Shown here: positions 46,136-54,700 of the stretch, piece after piece | Position numbering within the stretch: the stretch's first letter is position 1 | Layout of the letters: the number at the start of each line of letters is the position of its first letter | Source of the DNA: Micromonospora arborensis | GTDB lineage: Bacteria; Actinomycetota; Actinomycetes; Mycobacteriales; Micromonosporaceae | DNA length: 64,000 bases | Direction of reading: 5' to 3' | Assembly: GCF_003205615.1 (NCBI RefSeq) | Contig: NZ_PYBV01000023.1 | Span: 1 to 64,000, forward strand | Program-made: the position numbers and the translations under genes | The notes under the pieces: generated by a model | Database searches by the model: none | Told to the model about the DNA's origin: nothing | The model's input: the letters and a program-made list of their open reading frames with translations, nothing else

Positions 46136-47359
46136 TCAGGCCGGATCGGCCGGGCGCCAGCGTCGGCGGGCACCACGAGGCAACACCAGGGCCAGCAGCG
46201 CCACGGTGGCGGCGGTCGTGCCGACCACCGCGCCGACCAGCAGGGCCCGGTCCCGTGCTGTCGCTCGGCGGGCCTGGCGGGCGAGCAGCGCCGGGTCGGC
46301 CCGGTCGTCGGCGAGCACGGCGACCGGCTGCGGGTCGGCAGCGCGGATGCCGCTGGTCTCGGTGACCGCCCGGTACGGGTTCAGCACGCCGGCGCCGTAC
46401 CCGCTGCCGTGGCCCGCGCCGGGAGCTGGATCGGCGGTGGCGATGATGCGTTCCGCTACCTGGGCGGCGGTCAACTCGGGCCGGTATTCCCGCAGCAACG
46501 CGGCGGTGGCGGCCACGAAGGGCGCCGCGTAACTGGTGCCCTCGACCTGATGGTGGCCCGCCCCGGGGGCTGCGGTCAGCACCTCGCTGCCCGGGGCGAC
46601 CAGATCGACGTACGAGCCGGTCTGCGAGAAGGCGGCCCGCCCACCGTCCGCCCCGATCGCCCCCACGCCGAGCACCCCGTCGTAGCCGGCGGGAAACGGT
46701 TTGGGGTCCCCGCTGTCGTGCAGGTTGCCGGCGGCGGCCACCAGCACCACGTTTCGGTCGACCGCGTACCGCACCGCCGAACGGACTTCCGGGTCGTCGG
46801 CATACAGCACCACGGACAGGTTCACCACGTCGGCGTCGTGGTCGACGGCCCACCGGATGGCCCGGGCGAACTCGTCGGCGCTGACCGTACGCCCCGACTC
46901 CCGCCCCTGCACCACCTGCTGCTCACTCACCCGCACCGGCATGATTCGGGCACCCGGCGCCAAGCCGCGGAAGGCGACTCCGGGCCGGGGTGCCGCCGCG
47001 ATGATGCTCGCCACACCGGTGCCGTGTCCGGCGCAGTCCTGACTGCCGTCCCCGCCGGGGTCGAGCAGGTCGGTGCCGGCCAGCACGCGCCCGGCCAACT
47101 GGGGGTGGACCCGATCCACCCCGGAGTCGACCACCGCGACGGTCACCCCGGCGCCGGTGGCCAGCGGCGCGAGCCGGGCGGGGTCGTACCGTTGCTGTGG
47201 CCACGGTGTGGTCGTGACCGGTTGGACGGGGGCGAGTGGGGTCGCGCACGACGGTGCCGTCCGGAGCCTGGCGGTGGCGGCGACGGCCGGGAGGGCCGGT
47301 ACGGTCAGCAGGCTGGCGGCGAGACCGGCGAGGACCGGGCGCGTGATCGATCGAGACAT
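46136..47359 (-). CDS. mycP: Mycosin, subtilisin-like protease of type VII secretion
   Basis: The 407-residue product has a signal peptide (about 1-29), a subtilase domain with triad Asp78 (VAVVDSGVD), His112 (CAGHGTGVAS) and Ser276 (GTSYAAPFVA), oxyanion Asn212 (AAAGN), and a C-terminal membrane helix near 375-397 with RGARRR. This layout is diagnostic of mycosins, which stabilise and process type VII complexes outside the membrane. ATG 47359 places the signal peptide correctly. It is divergent from the SseB-domain gene. Confidence 0.9.
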   Translation of the reverse strand: MSRSITRPVLAGLAASLLTVPALPAVAATARLRTAPSCATPLAPVQPVTTTPWPQQRYDPARLAPLATGAGVTVAVVDSGVDRVHPQLAGRVLAGTDLLDPGGDGSQDCAGHGTGVASIIAAAPRPGVAFRGLAPGARIMPVRVSEQQVVQGRESGRTVSADEFARAIRWAVDHDADVVNLSVVLYADDPEVRSAVRYAVDRNVVLVAAAGNLHDSGDPKPFPAGYDGVLGVGAIGADGGRAAFSQTGSYVDLVAPGSEVLTAAPGAGHHQVEGTSYAAPFVAATAALLREYRPELTAAQVAERIIATADPAPGAGHGSGYGAGVLNPYRAVTETSGIRAADPQPVAVLADDRADPALLARQARRATARDRALLVGAVVGTTAATVALLALVLPRGARRRWRPADPA

Positions 47360-47511
47360 TGACAGCCTCCGTATCGTGTCGGCTCCGGGACGGGATGTTA
47401 TCGCCTCGCTCGCGCCCCGGCAGACCGCTGATGGCCAGCCATTGTGATCTTGGTATGACCTTGTAGGTTGTACGCGATACCTGTGGCCTGTTCTCGGAAG
47501 GAGAGGTGGCC

Positions 47512-50457
47512 GTGACCGAATGGGAGCCGGCCACGGAGGCCGAGGTGGCGATGCGCGACGCGCTGCGCGCCAACGACCAGGAGCTCTACTTCCGGCTCCT
47601 GTCCCGCAGCGACCTGTTGCTGCCGGTCTCCGCGCCGGCGCAGCCCGGCCAGGCACCCGCGGGCTGGGGCACCTGGACCACCGGTGGCCGGACCCACGTG
47701 CTGGCCTTCACGTCCGCTGCCGCCCTGCGGGCCTGCCTCGGCGAGCACCCGGGGAGCAACCGCCGCATTCCCTTCGCAGACCTCGCGGTCGGCTGGCCCA
47801 ACCAGGAGTGGTGGCTCGCCGTCAACCCGGGTCTGCCGGTCGAGGGCTACCTGCCGGCCTGGTTCGTGTCGCAACTCTCCCGGGACGACGTGCGACTGCC
47901 CGGCCGCGCCATGGGCGCGCGCGCTCGCCTGGAGCGGGCGGAGACCCTGGCTCGCACCCGGACGGGCGCGTCCGGCCGGGACGCCGGGCCAGCCGCTGGA
48001 TCGCCTCCCACGACGAGTGCCCCGCCGCCCGGGCTCGCCCCGATCCCGCCGCCCCCGATCCCGTCCGCCCCGATCCCACCCGCCCCGATCCCGCCCCGGA
48101 GGGCCGCGCGGGGTGCGATGCCCTGGACGGCGGGGACGCCGTCGACGCCCGGCCCGGCACCGCGGATGCCCGGGCCCGCTGAGCCGTCGCGCCGACCCGG
48201 CGAGGAAGACCTGCCCGCCGCCGGTCAGCGGTACCCGAGCGACCCACCCCGAAGTGGCGCGTCGGGCACCGGCGCGCTGCCCCGCACGGGCCGGCCGTCC
48301 CGGTTCACACCGTTGGCACCCGCCGACCGTCCCGGTGCTGGTCCGGCCGACCAACCGGGCCCGGGTGTGGGCTGGCCCGCAGCGAATCGGCCGGGCGACG
48401 CCGACGGTCTGGCCGCGGGCAACGGCAACGGTGGCCCCCAGGGCTCTCGGCGTTCCTTCTTCGACCCCGCCCCCGCCCGGGATCGGGTGTCCGACCCGGC
48501 ATCGGGCGTGGGCCGATCCGGTGACCGCGCGGCCCCACCAACCCGATTCGGGCGGGGCAGCCAACCCTTCCCACGCCGCCGCCCGGCCGACGCGCCGGGC
48601 GAGGAGGCCGCGACACGGGCCTTTCCGATGACGGATCCGGACGCGACCCGGCCGCTGCGGCAGCCGGCCGGCGATCTCGGCGTTTCCCGGGGCGTACGCG
48701 CACCGGCATCCGGGGAGGAAGTCACCCAGCCGTTGCCGCCGCGCCGACCCGCTCCGATCGCAGAGGAGCCCACCCGGGCCTTCCGGATGACGGGTGAACC
48801 GCCGCCGAGCAGGGCGGCGCAGCGGCCCAGCCCTCCGGCGGACGAGACCCAGGCGATCCCACCAGGCCGGTTCGGGCCGGTCGATGAGTTGTCGACGTCC
48901 GTCGCGGAACCGGTCTCCGGCCCGCCCGCGCCGCGCCGCGGGTTCACGCCCATCGTCATCGAGGGCACCATCATCGAGTCCCGCGACCTCACCGACCCGG
49001 TCGAGACCAGCGGTCCGTTCGAGGCGACCCCGCGGCCCCGCCCCGCCGAGGCCGCCCCGCCGTCGTTCGGTTCGGCCCACTCCGGCCCGGGCCTGTTCAG
49101 TCCGTCGTCGTTCAGCCCCAGTCGGCCCGATCCTGGCCCCTCCGCCCCGCCCTCCACGGACCCGGCCGACACCGGCCACGCCGACGCCGGCTTGAGCGAC
49201 GCCGGCTTGAGCGACGCCGGCTTGAGCGGTGCCGGCATGGGCGGCGTTGGCTTGAGCGACGCCGGCATGGGCGGCGTTGGCTTGAGCGGCGGCACGGGCG
49301 GCGCTCCTTTGCGCGGTGATGGCGGCGTACACACCGATCACCGCGATGGCGTCCCGGTCGCTGGCGAGCACGCCGACGCGGGCTCGTCGGTCGGCGTGAC
49401 CGGCTCGGAGCACACCGTCAGCGACGAGAGCACGAGCGTGGGCGGCGACGGGCAGCGCCCGCCCGCCGACGAACCGGCGCCGATCGACTTCGAGCCGGCC
49501 AACACCGTCGAGGAAGACCTGCTCGGCGCCGCCAGTGCCGGCAGCACGGACACGTTCCTGTCCACCCTGTTGCTGGCCCGGGTGTTGCTGCCGGCGGCAC
49601 CGGACTCGGCGCGGGGGAGCCGCCCGGGTGATTCGGGCTTCGTCTGGCGTACCGGGCAGCTCGACGGCGAGACGTACGTGGTGGTCTACACGTCGCCGGA
49701 ACGCCTCGCCGACCACGTCGAGGACGAGGTCGACACGGTCCGGGTGAAGTTCGCCCAACTGATCCGGCGCTGGCCGGACGAGGACTGGTCGTTCGCCGTC
49801 AACCCGGGCACCCCGGTCGGCGCCAAGTTGCCCGGGGATCAGATCGTCGCGTTGGCCAACTGGGCCGCCGAGGTGGGGCTCGGTGACGACCTGGAGGTGG
49901 ACCCGGAGGAAGCGCCGGCCGTGGCGGAGCCCACCGCCCGACCCCGGTACGCCCCGGCGGCGGTCGACCCAGCCCGCCCGACGGTCATGCAGAAGGCGAT
50001 CGCGCCCAGCCAACTCGCCTACTACCTGGACCGGGGATACGACCGGGTCTCCGGCTTCGTGCACCGGGCCGGTGAGCTGGCCCACCTGACCACGCCGGCT
50101 CAGGTGCACGACGCGCTCGGCCTCAGCTACGCCGGTTCGCCGTTCGCGCGCGACGCTGAGGAGATCTACGTGCTGCGCTGGCCGGCGCACCGGCCGAGCC
50201 TCTACCGGATTCCGTACGGCGGTCAGAACGAGCCGGCGATGCGGGCCATGGAGGGCTGGGTCATCGAGCGGCCGCCGTTCCGAGGCAACGGCTTCGCCCC
50301 GGGCGAGAGCAGCGACGTGGTGGCGGAGTTCAAGGTGGACAGCGCGCGCCTTCCGCACGGCACGCAACTGTGGCGGATCGGTGCCGACGGCACCGAGCGG
50401 GTGGTCGCGGAGCTGGACACCGACGCGGTGGTCTGGCGACGGGTCGGTGAGGCGTGA
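47512..50457 (+). CDS. Large type VII-linked protein: two SseB-like domains, Pro-rich middle, unknown C-terminal domain
   Basis: The product is 981 residues. An SseB-like domain lies at about 8-115 (AMRDALRANDQELYFRLLSR, WLAVNPGLPVEGYLPAWF). A disordered Pro/Gly/Arg/Asp-rich region runs to about 660, including a short repeat of the type DAGLS/GAGMGGVGL near 560-595. A second SseB-like domain is at about 665-790 (WSFAVNPGTPVGAKLPGDQI). A C-terminal domain at about 820-981 starts AYYLDRGYDRVSGFVHRAGEL and ends near LPHGTQLWRIGADG. I chose GTG 47512 because GGAGAGG lies ahead. The end domain plus the overlapping small gene resembles toxin/immunity layouts, but no catalytic motif is proven. Confidence 0.75.
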   Translation: MTEWEPATEAEVAMRDALRANDQELYFRLLSRSDLLLPVSAPAQPGQAPAGWGTWTTGGRTHVLAFTSAAALRACLGEHPGSNRRIPFADLAVGWPNQEWWLAVNPGLPVEGYLPAWFVSQLSRDDVRLPGRAMGARARLERAETLARTRTGASGRDAGPAAGSPPTTSAPPPGLAPIPPPPIPSAPIPPAPIPPRRAARGAMPWTAGTPSTPGPAPRMPGPAEPSRRPGEEDLPAAGQRYPSDPPRSGASGTGALPRTGRPSRFTPLAPADRPGAGPADQPGPGVGWPAANRPGDADGLAAGNGNGGPQGSRRSFFDPAPARDRVSDPASGVGRSGDRAAPPTRFGRGSQPFPRRRPADAPGEEAATRAFPMTDPDATRPLRQPAGDLGVSRGVRAPASGEEVTQPLPPRRPAPIAEEPTRAFRMTGEPPPSRAAQRPSPPADETQAIPPGRFGPVDELSTSVAEPVSGPPAPRRGFTPIVIEGTIIESRDLTDPVETSGPFEATPRPRPAEAAPPSFGSAHSGPGLFSPSSFSPSRPDPGPSAPPSTDPADTGHADAGLSDAGLSDAGLSGAGMGGVGLSDAGMGGVGLSGGTGGAPLRGDGGVHTDHRDGVPVAGEHADAGSSVGVTGSEHTVSDESTSVGGDGQRPPADEPAPIDFEPANTVEEDLLGAASAGSTDTFLSTLLLARVLLPAAPDSARGSRPGDSGFVWRTGQLDGETYVVVYTSPERLADHVEDEVDTVRVKFAQLIRRWPDEDWSFAVNPGTPVGAKLPGDQIVALANWAAEVGLGDDLEVDPEEAPAVAEPTARPRYAPAAVDPARPTVMQKAIAPSQLAYYLDRGYDRVSGFVHRAGELAHLTTPAQVHDALGLSYAGSPFARDAEEIYVLRWPAHRPSLYRIPYGGQNEPAMRAMEGWVIERPPFRGNGFAPGESSDVVAEFKVDSARLPHGTQLWRIGADGTERVVAELDTDAVVWRRVGEA

Positions 50458-50819
50458 TGCGCGACGGTTACGTGGCCCGCTGGCAGGGCCGGGAATACCA
50501 GGCCAGCCCGGATGGCGACAACATCCGCCTCTACCAGCCCGAGCCGGGCGAGGGCTTCGAGGAGGTCCGCGCGGGCCGCTACGTCCGGGTGCTGCCGGCG
50601 AGTGAGATCGAGGATCTGGCGTACGTGCGGACCACCTGCACCTGGCAGGGGCAGCCGTTCATCGTGCTCGGCGAGCACGACGCCTGGCTGCGGGTGGAAT
50701 ACACCGGTGGGCGCTGGCCGGTGGCCGAGGCGATGCGGCTGGAGGTCTTCGACTTCGGCGTCTACCAGGGTTGGGCACCGGCCTCCGAGGTCACCGACCT
50801 GCGGGAGCAGCGGGTCTGA
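50454..50819 (+). CDS. Small protein coupled to the SseB-domain gene, possible immunity or partner protein
   Basis: The product is 121 residues, beta-rich and acidic, with no signal peptide or helix for membranes. It begins MMRDGYVARWQGREYQAS, and its middle has a conserved-looking TWQGQPFIVLGEHDAWLRV. I do not recognise the family. Its GTG/ATG start overlaps the previous stop (GTGATG at 50454-50459), so it is made together with the large protein. Small size, cytosolic character and tight coupling would fit an immunity protein or dedicated chaperone. This is inference. Confidence 0.7.
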   Translation: MMRDGYVARWQGREYQASPDGDNIRLYQPEPGEGFEEVRAGRYVRVLPASEIEDLAYVRTTCTWQGQPFIVLGEHDAWLRVEYTGGRWPVAEAMRLEVFDFGVYQGWAPASEVTDLREQRV

Positions 50820-50823
50820 GCGG

Positions 50824-51756
50824 TCAGCTCTTGGCCCAGCGCAGGATTTCGCCGAGCACCAGCTCCGGTGCCTCCAGGTGGGGGAAGTGCCCCACCCCGT
50901 CGAGTAGCCGCCACTCGTACGGGGCGACGACGTAGCGGCCGGAGCCCAGGGCGGTGCGTGGCAGGGACGCGACGTCCCGGGCGCCGTGCAGTTGCAGGGT
51001 CGGGGTGGTCAGCGGCTTCTGCATCAGGCGGACGAACCGGTAGCCGTGCAACCTCAGCAGCGAACGGAACGCCCAGCGGTACCCCTCCATCGCGCAGAAC
51101 GCGGCCTGCGGAATGCACATCGCCTCCCGGCACCGATCGGCGTACGCCTCGAAATCCGGCCCGGCCACCCAGCGTGGCCCGCCCCAACGGCGCAGGATCT
51201 CCGCGACGGCAGCCGCGCCGTCCCGGGTGAGTACGTGCTCGTAGCGGGGTAGCTGGAACTTCAGTGCGGGGGTGGAGGCGGCGAACTGCCCGCGCGGGTC
51301 GGCGAAGATGCCGGCGCGCAGTCGCAGCGGGTGTGGCGCCCCCAGCACGACGAGCCGGCGGACCAGGGCCGGGTGGAATGAGGCCACCGTCCAGCCCACC
51401 ATGCCGCCGACGCCGCCGCCGACGATCGTCGTCGACCGTTCACCGAGGGCGCGGATCAATCCGGCGATGTCGGCGGCGAGGGTGTAGCCGTCGTACCCGC
51501 GGGGTGGTTTGTCGCTGGCGCCGTAGCCGCGCAGGTCGACGGCGACCGCTCGGAAGCCGGCGTCGGCGACGGCCGGCAACATCTGGTGCCACGCCCACCA
51601 GTGCTCGGGGAAGCCGTGCAGGAAGAGCACCATCGGCCCGGTGCCGGCCTCGACCACATGGAACCGGGTGCCGTTGGCGCCGACGAAGCGGTGCGTCCAC
51701 GGCCCCTCGGTGAGGACGCAGGACTCGTCGACGGCTCCGCCGCGCTGGTCGGTCAT
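50824..51756 (-). CDS. Alpha/beta-hydrolase (epoxide-hydrolase-like) lacking the nucleophile
   Basis: The 310-residue product has the fold and motifs of the epoxide hydrolase/haloalkane dehalogenase group: LHGFPEHWWAWHQML (oxyanion HGFP at 47-50), VDLRGYGASDKP and GVGHFPHLEAPE with the catalytic His. At the nucleophile elbow, where VGHDWGG or a GxSxG motif is expected, it reads VGGGVGG (112-118), so residue 115 is Gly. It is probably inactive or uses another mechanism. ATG 51756 was chosen by family length. It overlaps nothing and ends 4 bases from the plus-strand gene. Confidence 0.82.
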   Translation of the reverse strand: MTDQRGGAVDESCVLTEGPWTHRFVGANGTRFHVVEAGTGPMVLFLHGFPEHWWAWHQMLPAVADAGFRAVAVDLRGYGASDKPPRGYDGYTLAADIAGLIRALGERSTTIVGGGVGGMVGWTVASFHPALVRRLVVLGAPHPLRLRAGIFADPRGQFAASTPALKFQLPRYEHVLTRDGAAAVAEILRRWGGPRWVAGPDFEAYADRCREAMCIPQAAFCAMEGYRWAFRSLLRLHGYRFVRLMQKPLTTPTLQLHGARDVASLPRTALGSGRYVVAPYEWRLLDGVGHFPHLEAPELVLGEILRWAKS

Positions 51757-51890
51757 GGCAGACAGCCTAGGACCCGGTTGCTGCCGACGGCCCTGGTGGT
51801 CGCGTTGAACAGGGAGAAGCCCGGGTTGTCCCCTACCGGCGAGAGGCACCGGATCCGGGTGTGTCACTGCGCGCGGGCGCTCGACAAAGG

Positions 51891-51926
51891 GCGACGCCCG
51901 GGCAGGTGACCCTGCCCGGGCGTCGC
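51891..51926 (-). terminator. Terminator of the first M6 protease gene
   Basis: GCGACGCCCGGGCAGG (51891-51906) and CCTGCCCGGGCGTCGC (51911-51926) are perfect 16-base arms with a 4-base loop. On the minus strand CCTTTGTCG follows. It is 22 bases past the stop codon. Confidence 0.85.
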
Positions 51927-51947
51927 GTGTTGAAGCGGGATCGTTGG

Positions 51948-54395
51948 TCAGCTGATCCGGATCTTCATCGAGGTGCCGTCCTGCTCCAGAACCTTGATCT
52001 TGACACCGGTTGCGGGGAGCTTGACGCCGTGGTTCGGCAGCTCGTCGTAGAAGTACTTCTTGGTGTCGTCGAACAGCGGCTGGGCATCCTGACCACGGAC
52101 GTACTGCGGCTGGCTGTTGAGGTGCAGGGTGAACGAGTCAGCCTTCTTGAGGCTGAACGGTGCGTCGTACACCTGGACCCGGGCCCGCCACGGAGCGCCG
52201 GTCAGGTTGTAGAGCGGCTCCGGGTGCGCGTCGATGTACAGGTTGCGACCCTCACCCGGGTGACCACCCGGGTTGGCCTCCGACGCCGGCGCGGTGTTGT
52301 TGTCGGAGAACCGGGTGTTCCAGTACGAGATGAGCAGGCCCTCCTGGTACGCGTAGTGATCCACCCAGTCCGGGCGGGTGTTCGCGTAGCCGAAGAAGTA
52401 CGGGCCGGTCTTCAGGTACTTGTCGTACGAGACGTACGACCGGTTGCCGGCGATGTAGAAGTTGTCGAACTCGTTGGTGTAGGTCGACCCGACCACCTGG
52501 AACTTGTCGAGCGTCCAGCCACCGTCGGTCTCGGCGCCGTCGGTGAACACGGTCTGACCGTCGGCGGTCACGGTGATCGCGTCACCGAAGAAGCCGCCCT
52601 CGGAGACACCACCGTCGGTGACGTAGTGCAGGCGGACCTGCGCCACCTTGCCGGCGACCGAGGTCAGCGGGATGTTGATGTCCGCCCACGCGCCATTGCT
52701 GCTGCCGTCGAGGGCCGGGCGGCCCGCGCCGTCCACGCCGATCGGCGCGCCGTTGACCGTGCCGTCCAGGTCGGTCCAGGTCTGACCGCCGTCCGTCGAC
52801 GCCTCGAAGTAGAGGAAGTCGTAGGTCGACTCGATGCTGTACTTGCCCTTGAGCGACAGCGCCGCCGTGGACTTACCGGTGAGGTCGAACGTCCTCGTCA
52901 TCTTGGTGTCGAGGTTGTCGTCGTTACCGGAGAAGTACTGCTTGGAGCCTTCGAACGGTGCGCCGTAGTTGAAGGTGTATTCCCTCGGGGGCAGCACGAC
53001 CACAACGGCCTGCGCTTCCTTCGAGTTGTACTCCTGCGGGCCGAGTTCCAGCGTCTTCTTCTGCCCTGCCACGACGGTCTCGTAGTCGAGCCAGCCGAGC
53101 TGGAACTTGTTCCACGCGCCGAGGTCGCCGCCACGGTCGCCGATGCCGACGTCGTTCTTGGCACCGAGCCGGCTCTGGGCCATCAGGGTCCAGTGCTCGT
53201 TGTTGTTGTCGGCCGGCCCGTAGTCGTCCGGCAGGCCCAGGTCGTGGCCGTACTCGTGGTAGAAGACGCTGCGACCGCCGTTTTCCGGCTGGATCGTGTA
53301 GTCGCGGATCCAGACACCGGTGTTGCCGATCTGGGTGCCGCCGATCGGGAAGTTCGGCGGGCCGACGGGCGAGCTGTTGAAGGCCGACCAGCGGTGGCTC
53401 CAGATGGCGTCCTCACCCTGCTGCGGGTCACCGTCGGCCTGGTCGCCGCCGGAGTGGACGATCTGGAAGTGGTCGATGTAGCCGTCCGACTCGTTGAAGT
53501 CGCCGTCGCCGTCGTAGTCGAACCGGTCCCACTGGTCGAAGGACTTCATCTCCGCGGCGATCTGCGCGTCCGTCCGGCCCTTGGCCTTCTGGTCGACGAC
53601 CCACTGGTTCGCGGCGTCCTGGATCAGGTTCCAGGTGTTCGGGCAGACGTTGTCCGCGCAGACGGCCGGGTCGTTGGCCGGGTTGGTCGAGTCGTCCGCG
53701 ATCGGGTCGTCGGAGCGACCGTAGCGGGCCTCGTTGTACCGGACCTTGACCCAGTCGGTCACTTCGCCTTCGACGCTGTAGCGACCCGAGGACTGCGCCT
53801 CGTAGTACTGCTTGAGCGACTCGTCGCCCGGGTTGGTGCCGAAGTAGACCTGGCGGAAGTGCTCCGGGCTGAAGTCCGGCTGCCAGATGGTGGAGTTGTC
53901 CACGGCCCGGTTGGGCTCGGGAATCTTGTTGTGCAGCGGTCCCTGGAAGGTCGCCGGCCCGGCGACGTCCGGGTTCATGTCCTTGTCCGGGAAGGACGGG
54001 TGCCGCTCGTCACCGAACTCGGCGAGGATCACGAAGATCTTGTCGGTCTTCTGGCGCTTGAGCTCGACGTACTGATCCTTGGTCTTCTTCGCGCCGGCGG
54101 CGGCGCGGGCGTTGGTGCCGCTGGCGCCGCTCGTCTCGCCGACCTTGACGACCGTGCTTCCATTGCGCTCGATCGGCTTGCTCCGACCGCTCAGCACGTC
54201 GCTGAGACCCTGCTGAAGCAGCGCGCGGCGCTTGTCCTCGAGCTTGTCGGGGAGTTCGTCCTTCAACGCCTGCGGCTCGGCGGCGGCCGGTGCCGCCGGC
54301 AGTTTGGGCTGAGGAGCCGCCGAGGCGGACGGGCCGTAGAACAGGCCCGTCGCCGTCAGTGAGAGCCCGAGCAGACCCACTGCGACTTTGCGCAC
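51948..54395 (-). CDS. Secreted immune-inhibitor-A-type M6 metalloprotease, paralogue 1
   Basis: The 815-residue product starts with a signal peptide (VRKVAVGLLGLSLTATGLF to SASAAP) and a charged propeptide. The zinc site is HEYGHDLGLPD near residue 383, after FYHEYG context. MAM-like or lectin-like beta domains follow to the C-terminus, with aromatic/Asp-rich repeats. M6 enzymes related to Bacillus InhA degrade host or environmental proteins. GTG 54395 follows GGAGGT, and the signal peptide begins there. Two close paralogues lie upstream on the same strand. It has its own terminator and a dyad in its leader. Confidence 0.88.
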   Translation of the reverse strand: MRKVAVGLLGLSLTATGLFYGPSASAAPQPKLPAAPAAAEPQALKDELPDKLEDKRRALLQQGLSDVLSGRSKPIERNGSTVVKVGETSGASGTNARAAAGAKKTKDQYVELKRQKTDKIFVILAEFGDERHPSFPDKDMNPDVAGPATFQGPLHNKIPEPNRAVDNSTIWQPDFSPEHFRQVYFGTNPGDESLKQYYEAQSSGRYSVEGEVTDWVKVRYNEARYGRSDDPIADDSTNPANDPAVCADNVCPNTWNLIQDAANQWVVDQKAKGRTDAQIAAEMKSFDQWDRFDYDGDGDFNESDGYIDHFQIVHSGGDQADGDPQQGEDAIWSHRWSAFNSSPVGPPNFPIGGTQIGNTGVWIRDYTIQPENGGRSVFYHEYGHDLGLPDDYGPADNNNEHWTLMAQSRLGAKNDVGIGDRGGDLGAWNKFQLGWLDYETVVAGQKKTLELGPQEYNSKEAQAVVVVLPPREYTFNYGAPFEGSKQYFSGNDDNLDTKMTRTFDLTGKSTAALSLKGKYSIESTYDFLYFEASTDGGQTWTDLDGTVNGAPIGVDGAGRPALDGSSNGAWADINIPLTSVAGKVAQVRLHYVTDGGVSEGGFFGDAITVTADGQTVFTDGAETDGGWTLDKFQVVGSTYTNEFDNFYIAGNRSYVSYDKYLKTGPYFFGYANTRPDWVDHYAYQEGLLISYWNTRFSDNNTAPASEANPGGHPGEGRNLYIDAHPEPLYNLTGAPWRARVQVYDAPFSLKKADSFTLHLNSQPQYVRGQDAQPLFDDTKKYFYDELPNHGVKLPATGVKIKVLEQDGTSMKIRIS

Positions 54396-54442
54396 GTGGT
54401 ACCTCCGGTTTGAGGGAACCGACCCAACGGGGGTACAGGCCG

Positions 54443-54460
54443 GTGGGATATCGATCCCAC
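54443..54460. promoter_or_regulatory. GTGGGAT-N4-ATCCCAC dyad before M6 paralogue 1
   Basis: Perfect 7-base arms at 54443-54449 and 54454-54460 lie 48 bases upstream of the GTG start. This could be an operator or a leader hairpin. Confidence 0.4.
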
Positions 54461-54648
54461 TAGGGGGACCAAAGGTGAACATAGACACTGCTGCGACGGG
54501 TGGGAAGACGCATGCGTCGATTTGTTGCAAGATTTTGTTGGCAATGCTTTTCACCGTCACATACCGGGGTTTCATCAGCCACGCTGGTCAGCCGAGGGCG
54601 GGCGGCCCGGTTTGCAGTGACCAACATCGATCAACTCGGTCGGTGTAC

Positions 54649-54690
54649 GACAGTGGGGCCGGTGGCGTTTCCGCCACCGGCCCCACTGTC
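54649..54690 (-). terminator. 19-bp terminator of M6 paralogue 2
   Basis: Perfect 19-base arms (54649-54667 and 54672-54690) surround a 4-base loop. It starts 10 bases after the stop of the gene at 54701. Confidence 0.88.
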
Positions 54691-54700
54691 CACTCAGCGA

